NCBI RefSeq assembly: GCF_033546935.1
Contig: NZ_CP137854.1
Location: 1,364,001-1,428,000, forward strand
Reading direction: 5' to 3'
Source of the DNA: Xylophilus sp. GOD-11R
Lineage (GTDB): Bacteria > Pseudomonadota > Gammaproteobacteria > Burkholderiales > Burkholderiaceae_C
DNA length: 64,000 bases
In this document: positions 1 to 9,410 of the stretch, piece by piece
Layout: the number at the start of each line of letters is the position of its first letter
Numbering within the stretch: the first letter of the stretch is position 1
Made by a program: the position numbers and the translations under genes
The notes under the pieces: model-generated
What the model saw: the letters and a program-made list of their open reading frames with translations, nothing else
The model's database searches: none
What the model was told of the DNA's origin: nothing

Positions 1-78
1 CGGCCGGCGCCGCAAAACGAAGTCTGCGACGATACGCGCCTATCGTTTTTCGCTCATCGCGGCTTACCCCAAAACACC

Positions 79-717
79 ATGATCGACCTGTATTACTGGA
101 CCACGCCGAACGGCCACAAGATCAGCATTTTTCTGGAGGAGGCCGGCCTGCCGTATCGCCTGCACACGGTGAACATCGGCAAGGGCGAGCAGTTCGCGCC
201 CGAGTTTCTGCGGATCGCGCCGAACAACCGGATCCCGGCCCTCGTCGACGACGAACCCGCCGACGGTGGCGCGCCCCTGTCGATCTTCGAATCGGGCGCG
301 ATCTTGACTTACCTCGCCGAAAAGACCGGCCGTTTTATGCCGACCGACCTTCGGGGCCGGCAGGAGGTGTCGCAATGGTTGTTCTGGCAGATGGGCGGGC
401 TGGGGCCGATGGCCGGGCAGAACCACCATTTCGGCACGTTCGCCCCGGAAAAGATTCCTTATGCGATCGAGCGCTATATTAAGGAAACCGCCCGGCTTTA
501 TGGCGTGCTCGATCGTCGTTTGGAAAGTCGCGATTATGTTGCCGGTGATTATTCGATCGCGGACATGGCGATTTATCCCTGGATCGTGCCCCACGAACGG
601 CAGAAGCAAAATCTTGCTGATTTTCCGAATATCGAACGCTGGTTCACCAATATCCGGGCGCGGCCTGCGGTGCAGCGCGCCTACGCACTGGTGGAGCAGA
701 TCGCAGCGCGTGCCTGA
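79..717 (+). CDS. yfcG: Glutathione S-transferase, YfcG/Nu-class type
   Basis: A 212-residue cytosolic GST. The N-terminal thioredoxin-fold half begins MIDLYYWTTPNGHK, and the C-terminal helical half contains the conserved QWLFWQMGGLGPMAGQNHHF stretch and an N-capping motif in DYSIADMAIYPW. These are hallmarks of the E. coli YfcG/YghU (Nu-class) proteins, which act as glutathione-dependent disulfide reductases more than as conjugating transferases. The Thr-Pro-Asn near residues 9-11 is the usual glutathione-contact segment of that class. No operon partner is visible: the next gene on this strand starts 160 bases later behind an AT-richer gap in which I see nothing else. The family call is safe; the substrate is unknown. 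Confidence 0.9.
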   Translation: MIDLYYWTTPNGHKISIFLEEAGLPYRLHTVNIGKGEQFAPEFLRIAPNNRIPALVDDEPADGGAPLSIFESGAILTYLAEKTGRFMPTDLRGRQEVSQWLFWQMGGLGPMAGQNHHFGTFAPEKIPYAIERYIKETARLYGVLDRRLESRDYVAGDYSIADMAIYPWIVPHERQKQNLADFPNIERWFTNIRARPAVQRAYALVEQIAARA

Positions 718-878
718 TCCATCGTGCCGCCCGCGGTGCTGATTATTCAGGCGGCGGCCATTGCCAAATGCCAGAAAATGCGGGCCGATGCGTCGTTTGT
801 AATTCTTGGAACCCGGCCGGATTATCTTGGGGTGCTCCATAGAATGAGAAATTCATTTTCTCCATTTATGTGTGATTT

Positions 879-2612
879 TTGGCGCCGTATTTCCGACAAA
901 CTCCATTTTTTCTACGACAAATCTGGCCCGTCATCCTCGTCGGCGCCACGTTCGAACTGCTGACGCCCGCCGCGTTCGCCCAGCCGAGCGACCTGGACAC
1001 ACGCCAGCTCCAGCGTCAACAGGCGCGCGAGAAGGACCTCCGTGAAACCCTGCAGCCCGACGCCGGCAGGCCGCAGGCCGCTGCACCACCGTCTCCCGAC
1101 CGGCTGTTGCCCAGCGACGAGACGCCATGCTGGCCCGTCGATCGCATCGAGCTCGAAAGCGCCATGGCCGACCGCTTCGACTGGCTGGTGGAGGCGGCGT
1201 CCGGCGACGAAGGTCACGACAGCCCGATAGCCCGCTGCCTCGGCGCCCAGGGTATCGACGTGGTCCTGCAGCGCCTGCAGCATGCGCTGGTGGCGCGGGG
1301 CCTGGTCACCACCCGGGCGCTGGTCGGTCCGCAGGCGCTGCGGGAGGGCGTGCTGCGGGTGACGGTGATTCCCGGGGTGGTCCACGAGGTGCGGCTCACC
1401 GACGACAGCAGTCCGCGTGCCGGGCTTTGGAACGGCTTGCCGATGCGGCCCGGTGAGCTGCTGCGCCTGCGCGACGTCGAGCAAGGCCTCGAAAACCTGC
1501 AACGGGTGCCTACGGCGCAGGCCGACATCCGCATCGAACCGACACATGACGGTGCCTCGCCGGGCAACAGCGACCTGCTGGTGCGCTACCAGCAGCGGCT
1601 GCCGCTGCGGCTCAACCTGTTGGCCGACGATGGCGGCACGCGGGCCACCGGCAAGCGGCAGGGCACGGCGACGATCTCCTACGACAACTGGTGGACGCTC
1701 AACGACCTGTTCTATCTCAGCCTGGGTCATGACCTCGGTGGCAGCGCCGGCCGGGGCACGCGCTCGGCCTCGGCGCACTATTCGGTGCCCTTCGACTACT
1801 GGCTGGCGGGGGTAACGGTAAGCCGCAACCGCTATTTCCAATCGGTGGCCGGCGCCAGCCAGACCTACCGCTACGGCGGCGAGAGCGAAACCGCCGAACT
1901 CCGCGCGAGCCGGGTGCTCTGGCGTGATGCGAAACGCAAGCTGAGCGCCTCGCTGCGCGGCTTTCACCGCAACTCGACCAGCTTCATCGACGACACCGAA
2001 ATCGAGGTGCAGCACCGGGTGACCGCCGGTTGGGAGGCCGGCTTCTCGCATCGTGAATACGTCGGCGACGGCGTGATCGACGCGGCGCTGGCCTGGAAGC
2101 GCGGCACCGGCGCGTTCGGCGCGCAGCCGGCGCCCGAAGAGCCCTTCGGCGAAGGCATGTCACGCATGAAGGTGCTGACGGCCGACCTCGCCGTCACCAA
2201 GCCATGGACCTCGGCCGGCCAGCGCCTGCGCTACTCCGGCACCTGGCGCGGGCAATGGAACCGCACGCCGCTCACGCCGCAGGACCGTTTCGCCATCGGT
2301 GGCCGATACAGCGTGCGCGGCTTCGACGGCGAAAGCGCACTGCTGGCCGAGCGCGGCTGGTTCTGGCGCAACGACCTGGCGCTGGCGTTCGCCGGCGAGC
2401 AGCAGGTCTACCTGGGTGTGGATACCGGCCGGGTCGGCGGTACGTCGGCGCAATACCTGGTGGGCCGGTCGCTGACCGGTGCCGTGCTCGGCCTGCGGGG
2501 TGCGTGGCAAGCCGTGTCGTACGACGTATTCGTCGGCCGGCCGCTGGCGCGACCCCACGGCTTTCAGACGGCGGCGACGACGGCCGGGTTCAACCTGTCG
2601 GTCGGCTTCTGA
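879..2612 (+). CDS. ShlB/FhaC/HecB-type two-partner secretion porin (TpsB)
   Basis: A 577-residue outer-membrane TpsB transporter, of the class that exports a large TpsA exoprotein. A signal-like N-terminus ends near AFAQ. A charged helix/linker (residues about 35-75), POTRA domains (about 80-210) and a 16-strand-type barrel follow. The barrel carries the diagnostic VRGFDGE motif near residue 480 and ends in phenylalanine (NLSVGF), the usual outer-membrane insertion signal. Its length matches FhaC and ShlB. The reading frame begins at a TTG without a good ribosome-binding site, so the start is uncertain. No TpsA gene lies on either side, which is unusual because the pair is normally adjacent. 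Confidence 0.88.
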   Translation: MAPYFRQTPFFLRQIWPVILVGATFELLTPAAFAQPSDLDTRQLQRQQAREKDLRETLQPDAGRPQAAAPPSPDRLLPSDETPCWPVDRIELESAMADRFDWLVEAASGDEGHDSPIARCLGAQGIDVVLQRLQHALVARGLVTTRALVGPQALREGVLRVTVIPGVVHEVRLTDDSSPRAGLWNGLPMRPGELLRLRDVEQGLENLQRVPTAQADIRIEPTHDGASPGNSDLLVRYQQRLPLRLNLLADDGGTRATGKRQGTATISYDNWWTLNDLFYLSLGHDLGGSAGRGTRSASAHYSVPFDYWLAGVTVSRNRYFQSVAGASQTYRYGGESETAELRASRVLWRDAKRKLSASLRGFHRNSTSFIDDTEIEVQHRVTAGWEAGFSHREYVGDGVIDAALAWKRGTGAFGAQPAPEEPFGEGMSRMKVLTADLAVTKPWTSAGQRLRYSGTWRGQWNRTPLTPQDRFAIGGRYSVRGFDGESALLAERGWFWRNDLALAFAGEQQVYLGVDTGRVGGTSAQYLVGRSLTGAVLGLRGAWQAVSYDVFVGRPLARPHGFQTAATTAGFNLSVGF

Positions 2613-2614
2613 TC

Positions 2615-2631
2615 GCCCCGGCCGGCGGGGC
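2615..2631. terminator. GC hairpin between convergent genes
   Basis: GCCCCG (2615-2620) pairs with CGGGGC (2626-2631) over a 5-base loop, three bases after the TpsB stop and 11 bases before the end of the opposing Nudix gene. It lacks a T-run, so it may only be a structural or bidirectional stop. Confidence 0.3.
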
Positions 2632-2642
2632 AGGCCGGCCGG

Positions 2643-3191
2643 TCAGGCGATGTCGAAATGGTGCAGGCCGAACTGCCCGCTGCGGCGATCGTCGAAGAAG
2701 TGCCGCAAGGTGTCGCGCACCGTGTAAAAGGCGATGTCGTCCCAGGGAATCTCGTCTTCGCGGAACAGCCGGGCTTCCATGGTTTCGTGGCCCGGGTCGA
2801 ACCGGTCGGACAGCAGTCGCGCACGGTAGAAGAAATGCACCTGGCCCACGCGCACCACGTTGATGACGGTGAACAGGGGCTGCATCTCGATCTGCGCACC
2901 GGCTTCCTCGTCGGTCTCGCGCGCGGCGCCCTGGGCGGTGGTTTCGCCGAGTTCCATGAAACCCGCCGGCAGCGTCCAGAAGCCGCGGCGCGGTTCGATG
3001 TTGCGCTTGCACAGCAGCACCCGGTCGTCGAGCCACGGCACCGTGCCCACCACGTTGAGCGGATTCTCGTAGTGGATGGTGCCGCAGGCCGGGCAGACGG
3101 CGCGCTCTCGCGTGTCGCCGTCGTCCGGAATGCGGTAGATGACGGCGGTTCCGCATTGGCGGCAGTGGCGTATGGGCGGGCGGTGGCTCAT
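2643..3191 (-). CDS. Nudix hydrolase with N-terminal zinc ribbon
   Basis: A 182-residue Nudix-family pyrophosphohydrolase. Residues 10-36 form a zinc ribbon with CRQC and CPAC pairs (Cys10, 13, 33, 36), as in the NADH-pyrophosphatase-like subgroup. The Nudix box runs from Gly77 to about Ala99 (GFMELGETTAQGAARETDEE), with the metal-binding glutamates of REtxEE all present. The likely role is hydrolysis of a nucleoside-diphosphate-linked compound such as a dinucleotide cofactor; the exact substrate cannot be read from the sequence. It converges on the TpsB gene and lies 16 bases after the FAH-family gene on the same strand, so the two are probably co-transcribed. Confidence 0.9.
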   Translation of the reverse strand: MSHRPPIRHCRQCGTAVIYRIPDDGDTRERAVCPACGTIHYENPLNVVGTVPWLDDRVLLCKRNIEPRRGFWTLPAGFMELGETTAQGAARETDEEAGAQIEMQPLFTVINVVRVGQVHFFYRARLLSDRFDPGHETMEARLFREDEIPWDDIAFYTVRDTLRHFFDDRRSGQFGLHHFDIA

Positions 3192-3207
3192 CGGGGCGCC
3201 GTCGCCC

Positions 3208-3903
3208 TCAGACCACTTGCAGCTTGAGCGTGCCGATGCCGGCCACGCCGCCTTCGAGCACGTCGCCCGCCACCACCGCGCCTACGCCTTCGGGCGTGCC
3301 CGAGTAGATGAGGTCGCCGGGCTGGAGCTCCCATGCGGCCGACAGAATCTCGATGGTTTCGGCGATGTTCCAGATCAACTTGGTGACATGGCTGCGCTGG
3401 CGGTCGGTGCCATTGACCTGCAGCCAGATCTCGGCGTTTTGCACGTCACCGGCCTGGGCGGCGGGCACGATGGGGCCGATGGGCGCGCTGTGGTCGAAAC
3501 CCTTGCCGATGCTCCAGGAGCGGCCCTGCTTCTTCATCTCGTTCTGCAGGTCGCGGCGGGTCATGTCCAGGCCGACGGCATAGCCGAACACGTGCTGCAG
3601 AGCGTCGGCCTTGGCGATGTTCCTGCCGCCCTTGCCGATGGCCACCACGAGCTCGATCTCGTGGTGGAAGTTCTTGGTGAGGCTGGGGTAGGGCAGCGAC
3701 CCGGTTTCGCCCTGCGCCACGACGACGACGGCGTCGGCCGGCTTCATGAAGAAGAAGGGCGGCTCGCGACCGGTGAAGCCCATCTCCTTGGCGTGGTCCT
3801 CGTAGTTGCGGCCGACGCAATAGATGCGGTGTACGGGAAACCGTTCCGGGCGGCCCACTACCGGCACGGCGGGCTGGGCGATGGGCGGAAAGACGTAAGA
3901 CAT
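3208..3903 (-). CDS. Fumarylacetoacetate hydrolase-family protein
   Basis: A 231-residue FAH-family hydrolase, the size of single-domain fumarylpyruvate/acylpyruvate hydrolases. The conserved IYCVGRNYEDHAKEMG segment near the N-terminus, the metal-site region around HHEIELVVAIG, and GDLIYSGTPEGVG near the C-terminus are all present. Such enzymes cleave the C-C bond of ring-fission products in aromatic catabolism, for example fumarylpyruvate in the gentisate route. The start was chosen at the ATG preceded by GGAGACCTCC. A longer frame upstream has no ribosome-binding site and would overlap nothing useful. No other ring-cleavage genes are adjacent. Confidence 0.88.
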   Translation of the reverse strand: MSYVFPPIAQPAVPVVGRPERFPVHRIYCVGRNYEDHAKEMGFTGREPPFFFMKPADAVVVVAQGETGSLPYPSLTKNFHHEIELVVAIGKGGRNIAKADALQHVFGYAVGLDMTRRDLQNEMKKQGRSWSIGKGFDHSAPIGPIVPAAQAGDVQNAEIWLQVNGTDRQRSHVTKLIWNIAETIEILSAAWELQPGDLIYSGTPEGVGAVVAGDVLEGGVAGIGTLKLQVV

Positions 3904-3973
3904 GCGGGAGGTCTCCGAGGAAGCTCGTGACGACGAGCGGGCGTGTGCCGAAATTGAAAACGACCGGGTGGCG

Positions 3974-4276
3974 TCAGGCCTTGGCCGCGGTGGCGTCGAA
4001 ATGCTCGACCGTCGGCGGGCCTGCAAAGAACGGGCCGACGATGCCGCGCCATTCGGTGAACAGCGGCGATTCGCGAAAACCCACGGTGTGGTCTTCGAGT
4101 GTTTCCCACTCGATCATCAACAGATAGCGCTCCGTCGACTCGATGCCGCGCATCACCCGCGCGCTGCGAAAGCCACGGGCCTTGGCGATCACGGTGTTCA
4201 GGCCGCGGTGGATGGCTTCCTCGAATTCGGCATTGCGGCCGGGCGTGATGCGAATGTCTGCGTGTTCCAGGATCAT
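3974..4276 (-). CDS. Antibiotic biosynthesis monooxygenase (ABM)-fold protein
   Basis: A 100-residue single ABM/dimeric alpha-beta-barrel domain protein. It opens MILEHADIRITPGRN and contains the family pattern of a central YLLMIEWETLEDHTVGFRES strand-helix and a C-terminal GPFFAGPPTVEHF strand. Members are small monooxygenases or heme/quinone-binding proteins. It lies 70 bases upstream of the FAH-family gene on the same strand, so it is probably the first gene of a three-gene unit with FAH and Nudix. The function of this copy is not predictable. Confidence 0.8.
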   Translation of the reverse strand: MILEHADIRITPGRNAEFEEAIHRGLNTVIAKARGFRSARVMRGIESTERYLLMIEWETLEDHTVGFRESPLFTEWRGIVGPFFAGPPTVEHFDATAAKA

Positions 4277-4385
4277 GGCGATGCGGCTTGTCTTGGTTGA
4301 AGTTCGGCGGATGTTGGAAAAATGGCTGGCGCTATGCTCGGCCGTCCACGACTCTACCGCCACTTCGCACCGCGCCGCTGCCGCC

Positions 4386-5186
4386 ATGTCCCAGGAATCA
4401 GAACGAAGCGCCGCCGCCGACTGGCTGCGGCCCGACTGGCCCGCGCCGCCGGGCGTGCGCGCGGTGTTCACCACCCGCGGCACCGGCGCGTCGGCGGCAC
4501 CCTGGGACAGTTTCAATCTTGGCGACCACGTCGGAGATGCGCCGCAGGCCGTCGCCGCCAATCGCGACACCTTGCGCCGCGAGATCGGGGCCCTGCCGTT
4601 CTTTCTGCAGCAGCCGCACGGCACCGATTGCGCCGACCTCGACGCGCTGCAAGCCGACGCCCGGCCGACAGCCGATGCCTGCGTGGCCACGCGGCCGGGT
4701 CGGGCCTGCACCGTGATGGTGGCCGACTGCCTGCCGGTGCTGCTCTGCGATGTGCGAGGCCGCGTCGTCGCGGCGGCGCATGCCGGCTGGCGCGGCCTGG
4801 CGGCAGGCGTTCTCGAAAGTGCGGTGCACGCGCTGCGCGAGCGCACCGGCGAGACGGCCGCGCCCTTGCTCGCCTGGCTCGGGCCTTGCATCGGGCCGCA
4901 GGCGTTCGAGGTGGGCGAGGAGGTGCGTGCCGCCTTCGTGCAGGCCGATTTGGCCGCGGCCGGAAACTTCACACCCGGCCGGGCGCCGGGCAAATGGATG
5001 GCCGATCTGGCCGGGCTGGCGCGGCGGCGACTGCAGTCGGCGGGCGTGGAGCGCCTCTTCGGCAACGACAGCGGCCCGGACTGGTGCACGGTCGGCCAGC
5101 CCTCACGGTTCTTCTCGCACCGGCGCGACGCTGCCCGGCTCGGCGGCACCGGGCGCATGGCCGCCGCCATCTGGCGCCTTGCCTGA
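4386..5186 (+). CDS. pgeF: Polyphenol oxidase / purine nucleoside phosphorylase-like laccase-domain protein
   Basis: A 266-residue YfiH/PgeF (DUF152, 'laccase domain') protein. Characteristic features are FTTRGTGASAAPWDSFNLG near residue 30, the metal-site His in LQQPHGTD, Cys-Leu in MVADCLPVLL, HAGWRG in the middle and a C-terminal SRFFSHRRD. Family members act on purine nucleosides and in peptidoglycan-precursor quality control. I chose the ATG at 4386; the frame stays open upstream, so a start some 25 codons earlier cannot be excluded. The position directly before phaC is common in Comamonadaceae. The last 84 bases overlap a gene on the opposite strand. Confidence 0.9.
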   Translation: MSQESERSAAADWLRPDWPAPPGVRAVFTTRGTGASAAPWDSFNLGDHVGDAPQAVAANRDTLRREIGALPFFLQQPHGTDCADLDALQADARPTADACVATRPGRACTVMVADCLPVLLCDVRGRVVAAAHAGWRGLAAGVLESAVHALRERTGETAAPLLAWLGPCIGPQAFEVGEEVRAAFVQADLAAAGNFTPGRAPGKWMADLAGLARRRLQSAGVERLFGNDSGPDWCTVGQPSRFFSHRRDAARLGGTGRMAAAIWRLA

Positions 5187-5396
5187 GGCCACGGGCCGAT
5201 CTTCGGCAGCGGCCCGCCGGCGCGCCGCCCGGCGCCGCGCCGGTGTGCCCAGCAGATACAGCACGATCGACAGCGGCAGCAGGCCGTAGAGCACGAAGGT
5301 GACGACCGCCCCCAGCACGCTGCCGTTGCTGGCGGTGGCCTCCGCCACGGCCATCATCAAAGCCACATAGACCCAGGCGATTACCACGAGGTACAT
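5103..5396 (-). CDS. Small conserved membrane protein of unknown function
   Basis: A 97-residue protein with two hydrophobic segments: about residues 2-20 (LVVIAWVYVALMMAVAEA) and 28-48 (LGAVVTFVLYGLLPLSIVLYL). A basic, alanine/arginine-rich tail (ARRRAARRRAAAE) follows, then a disordered Gly/Pro/Ala end. I recall short proteins of this shape beside phaC in related Burkholderiales, but I know of no function. It overlaps the pgeF 3' end by 84 bases, tail to tail; the disordered tail lies in that overlap. It is divergent from phaC. Confidence 0.7.
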   Translation of the reverse strand: MYLVVIAWVYVALMMAVAEATASNGSVLGAVVTFVLYGLLPLSIVLYLLGTPARRRAARRRAAAEDRPVASGKAPDGGGHAPGAAEPGSVAPVREEP

Positions 5397-5490
5397 ACAA
5401 TCGTTTCGCGTGCATCATGATTCCAACCGGCAGGCTGAAATAGCCAACCCAGAACCGGACGCCGGCCCGCAAGCGCTGTTGAAGAGACAT

Positions 5491-7197
5491 ATGGATTCTG
5501 AACCCACCGGGCCACAGGACGGCAAAGCCGCCATACAACAAGCCACCCAGGCCATCGACCAGATGCAGCGATGGTGGCAGTCCATGCTCGGCGCACAGGC
5601 GCCGGGTGCCGGCGCTGCCCCTCGCATCGATCCGACCGGTCTGATGGCCGCCCAGGCCGAATACCTGCGCGGACTGGCCGAGCTCACCACCGCGCCCGCC
5701 CAGGCCGCGCCGGTGCAGGACCGCCGCTTCGCGAGCCCGGCCTGGCAGCAGAACCCGGTTTCCGAATTCGCCGCCCGCGCGCATCTGCTGGCCGCCCGCG
5801 CCATGACCGCCATGGCCGACGCGGTGCAGGCAGACGAGAAGACGCGCCAGCGCATCCGCTTCGCGGTCGATCAATGGTCGGCCGCCACCGCGCCGAGCAA
5901 CCTGCTGGCGCTCAACGCCGACGCGCTGCAGAAGGCGGTGGAAACCGAAGGACGCAGCATCGCGCAGGGCCTGCAGAACCTCGCCGCGGACCTGCGGCGC
6001 GGCTACGTCAGCCAGACCGACGAGCAGCAGTTCGAGGTCGGCCGCAATGTGGCCATCACCGAGGGCGCGGTGGTGTTCGAGAACGACTTCTTCCAGCTCC
6101 TCGAATACAAGCCGCTCGGCGCCAAGGTCCATGCGCGGCCGATACTGCTGGTGCCGCCGTGCATCAACAAGTACTACATCCTCGACCTGCAACCGGCCAA
6201 TTCGCTGATCCGCCACGTGGTGGAGCAGGGCCACCGCACTTTCGTCGTGAGCTGGCGCAATCCCGACGAAACGCTCGCGTCCGCCACCTGGGACGACTAC
6301 ATCGAGCAGGCGGTGATCCGCGCGATCGCGGTGGTGCGCGAGATCACCGCCGCGCGTACCGTCAACACGCTGGGCTTCTGCGTCGGCGGCACCATGCTCG
6401 CCACCGCGCTGGCGGTACTGGCTGCGCGCGGGGAGAAACCGGCGCATTCGCTCACGCTGCTCACCACCTTCCTGGATTTCAGCGACACCGGCGTGCTCGA
6501 CATCTTCATCGACGAGCAGGCGGTGCGGCTGCGCGAGATGACCATCGGCAAAGGCGGTCTGCTCAAGGGCCAGGAACTGGCGTCCACCTTCAGCTTCCTG
6601 CGGCCCAACGAACTGGTCTGGAACTACGTCGTCGGCAACTACTTGAAGGGCGAGACGCCCGCGCCGTTCGATCTGCTCTACTGGAACAGCGACGCCACCA
6701 ACCTGCCCGGCCCGTTCTACGCCTGGTACCTGCGCAACGCCTACCTGGAAAACCGCCTCTGCCGCGCGGGCGAGGCGACGGTTTGCGGCCAGCCGGTCGA
6801 TTTCGGCCTGATCGACATTCCGGCCTATCTCTACGGCTCGCGCGAAGACCACATCGTGCCGGTCGGCAACGAGGGCGGTGGCGCCTATGCTTCCACCCAG
6901 CTGCTGCCGGGGCCGTGCCGTTTCGTGATGGGCGCGTCCGGCCACATCGCGGGTGTCATCAATCCACCGGCCAAGAAGAAGCGCAGCCACTGGGTGCGCG
7001 ACGACGGAAAACTGCCGCCCACGCTGGCCGGCTGGCTGCAGGGCGCCGAAGAGCGCCCGGGCAGCTGGTGGGACGACTGGACCAGCTGGCTCGCCGGACA
7101 CGCCGGCCGGCTGCAGGCCGCACCCAAGGCCTACGGCGGCCACGGCCATGCGGCCATCGAGCCGGCGCCCGGCCGCTACGTTCGCCAGAAAGCCTGA
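5491..7197 (+). CDS. phaC: Class I polyhydroxyalkanoate synthase
   Basis: A 568-residue class I PHA synthase, which polymerises (R)-3-hydroxyacyl-CoA into PHB on the granule surface. The lipase-like box GFCVGG carries the nucleophile Cys297. Asp453 (GSREDHIVPV) and His485 (ASGHIAG) complete the triad. The N-terminal 200 residues are the variable domain. The ATG at 5491 is preceded by GAAGAG; an earlier in-frame GTG at 5410 lacks this signal. phaA follows after 47 bases and phaB 79 bases after that, so the three form an operon. Confidence 0.96.
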   Translation: MDSEPTGPQDGKAAIQQATQAIDQMQRWWQSMLGAQAPGAGAAPRIDPTGLMAAQAEYLRGLAELTTAPAQAAPVQDRRFASPAWQQNPVSEFAARAHLLAARAMTAMADAVQADEKTRQRIRFAVDQWSAATAPSNLLALNADALQKAVETEGRSIAQGLQNLAADLRRGYVSQTDEQQFEVGRNVAITEGAVVFENDFFQLLEYKPLGAKVHARPILLVPPCINKYYILDLQPANSLIRHVVEQGHRTFVVSWRNPDETLASATWDDYIEQAVIRAIAVVREITAARTVNTLGFCVGGTMLATALAVLAARGEKPAHSLTLLTTFLDFSDTGVLDIFIDEQAVRLREMTIGKGGLLKGQELASTFSFLRPNELVWNYVVGNYLKGETPAPFDLLYWNSDATNLPGPFYAWYLRNAYLENRLCRAGEATVCGQPVDFGLIDIPAYLYGSREDHIVPVGNEGGGAYASTQLLPGPCRFVMGASGHIAGVINPPAKKKRSHWVRDDGKLPPTLAGWLQGAEERPGSWWDDWTSWLAGHAGRLQAAPKAYGGHGHAAIEPAPGRYVRQKA

Positions 7198-7244
7198 ACC
7201 CCCCACCGACCACCGCTTTTCACCATCAGCTCAGGAGTTCTCCC

Positions 7245-8423
<1,179 letters not shown>

Positions 8424-8502
8424 GATTCGGCCACACTAGCTTTTCGCCGTGCGTTCTTTCGCGCACGGCATCCACAACACACAAGATTCAGGAGAGTGAT
8501 CC

Positions 8503-9240
8503 ATGGGCCAGAAAGTGGCTTACGTAACCGGCGGCATGGGCGGCATCGGTACCGCCATCTGCCAGCGCCTGCACAAGGACGGCTTCAAGGTCGTCGCGGG
8601 CTGCGGGCCGACCCGCGATTTCGAAAAATGGCTGGCGGCCCAAAAGGCGCTGGGCTTCACCTTCCACGCATCGGTCGGGAATGTGGGCGACTGGGAGTCC
8701 ACGGTCGAGGCCTTCTCCAAGGCCAAGCAGGAGCACGGCAGCATCGACGTGCTGGTCAACAACGCCGGCATCACGCGTGACCGCATGTTCCTCAAGATGA
8801 CCCGCGACGACTGGGACGCGGTGATCGAGACCAACCTCAACAGCATGTTCAACGTGACCAAGCAGGTGGTGGGCGACATGGTGGAAAAGGGCTGGGGCCG
8901 CATCATCAACATCAGCTCGGTCAACGGCGTGAAGGGTCAGGCCGGCCAGACCAACTACTCGGCCGCCAAGGCCGGCATGCACGGCTTCTCGATGGCGCTG
9001 GCGCAGGAGATGGCGACCAAGGGCGTCACCGTCAACACGGTGAGCCCGGGCTATATCGGCACCGACATGGTCAAGGCGATCCGCCAGGACGTGCTCGACA
9101 AGATCGTCGCGACGATTCCGGTCAAGCGCCTGGGCGAGCCGACCGAGATCGCCTCCATCATCGCCTGGCTGGCGTCCGACGAGGGTGGCTATACCACCGG
9201 TGCCGAGTTCGCCGTGAATGGCGGCCTGCACATGCACTGA
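8503..9240 (+). CDS. phaB: Acetoacetyl-CoA reductase (NADPH)
   Basis: A 245-residue short-chain dehydrogenase that reduces acetoacetyl-CoA to (R)-3-hydroxybutyryl-CoA. The cofactor loop is TGGMGGIGTAI, NNAGITRD follows, and the catalytic triad is Ser139, Tyr152 and Lys156. The sequence closely follows the Cupriavidus PhaB pattern, including NVGDWEST. A ribosome-binding site (AGGAGAG) precedes the ATG. It is the last gene of the operon; a strong terminator begins 23 bases downstream. Confidence 0.96.
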   Translation: MGQKVAYVTGGMGGIGTAICQRLHKDGFKVVAGCGPTRDFEKWLAAQKALGFTFHASVGNVGDWESTVEAFSKAKQEHGSIDVLVNNAGITRDRMFLKMTRDDWDAVIETNLNSMFNVTKQVVGDMVEKGWGRIINISSVNGVKGQAGQTNYSAAKAGMHGFSMALAQEMATKGVTVNTVSPGYIGTDMVKAIRQDVLDKIVATIPVKRLGEPTEIASIIAWLASDEGGYTTGAEFAVNGGLHMH

Positions 9241-9263
9241 GCGGCCCCGCGCCCACGCACCGA

Positions 9264-9287
9264 GCCCGCCCCTGTGGCGGGCTTTTT
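9264..9287 (+). terminator. Rho-independent terminator of the pha operon
   Basis: A perfect 7-bp stem GCCCGCC/GGCGGGC with a 5-base loop is followed at once by TTTTT. It stands 23 bases after the phaB stop codon. Confidence 0.9.
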
Positions 9288-9410
9288 CGTGGGCGCCGCA
9301 TTCCCGCCAAGCCCCGCGGCCGCGACCGTGAATAAGAAGCGCGTCCGGCGTGAGCGGTTATAACGAAGCGATTCCATAAGACCCGACCCCACACGAGGAC
9401 AAGCGCTCCG

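Noticed and set aside
4969..7206. Long minus-strand frame opposite phaC
   Set aside because: Shadow of phaC and pgeF caused by GC-rich third positions.
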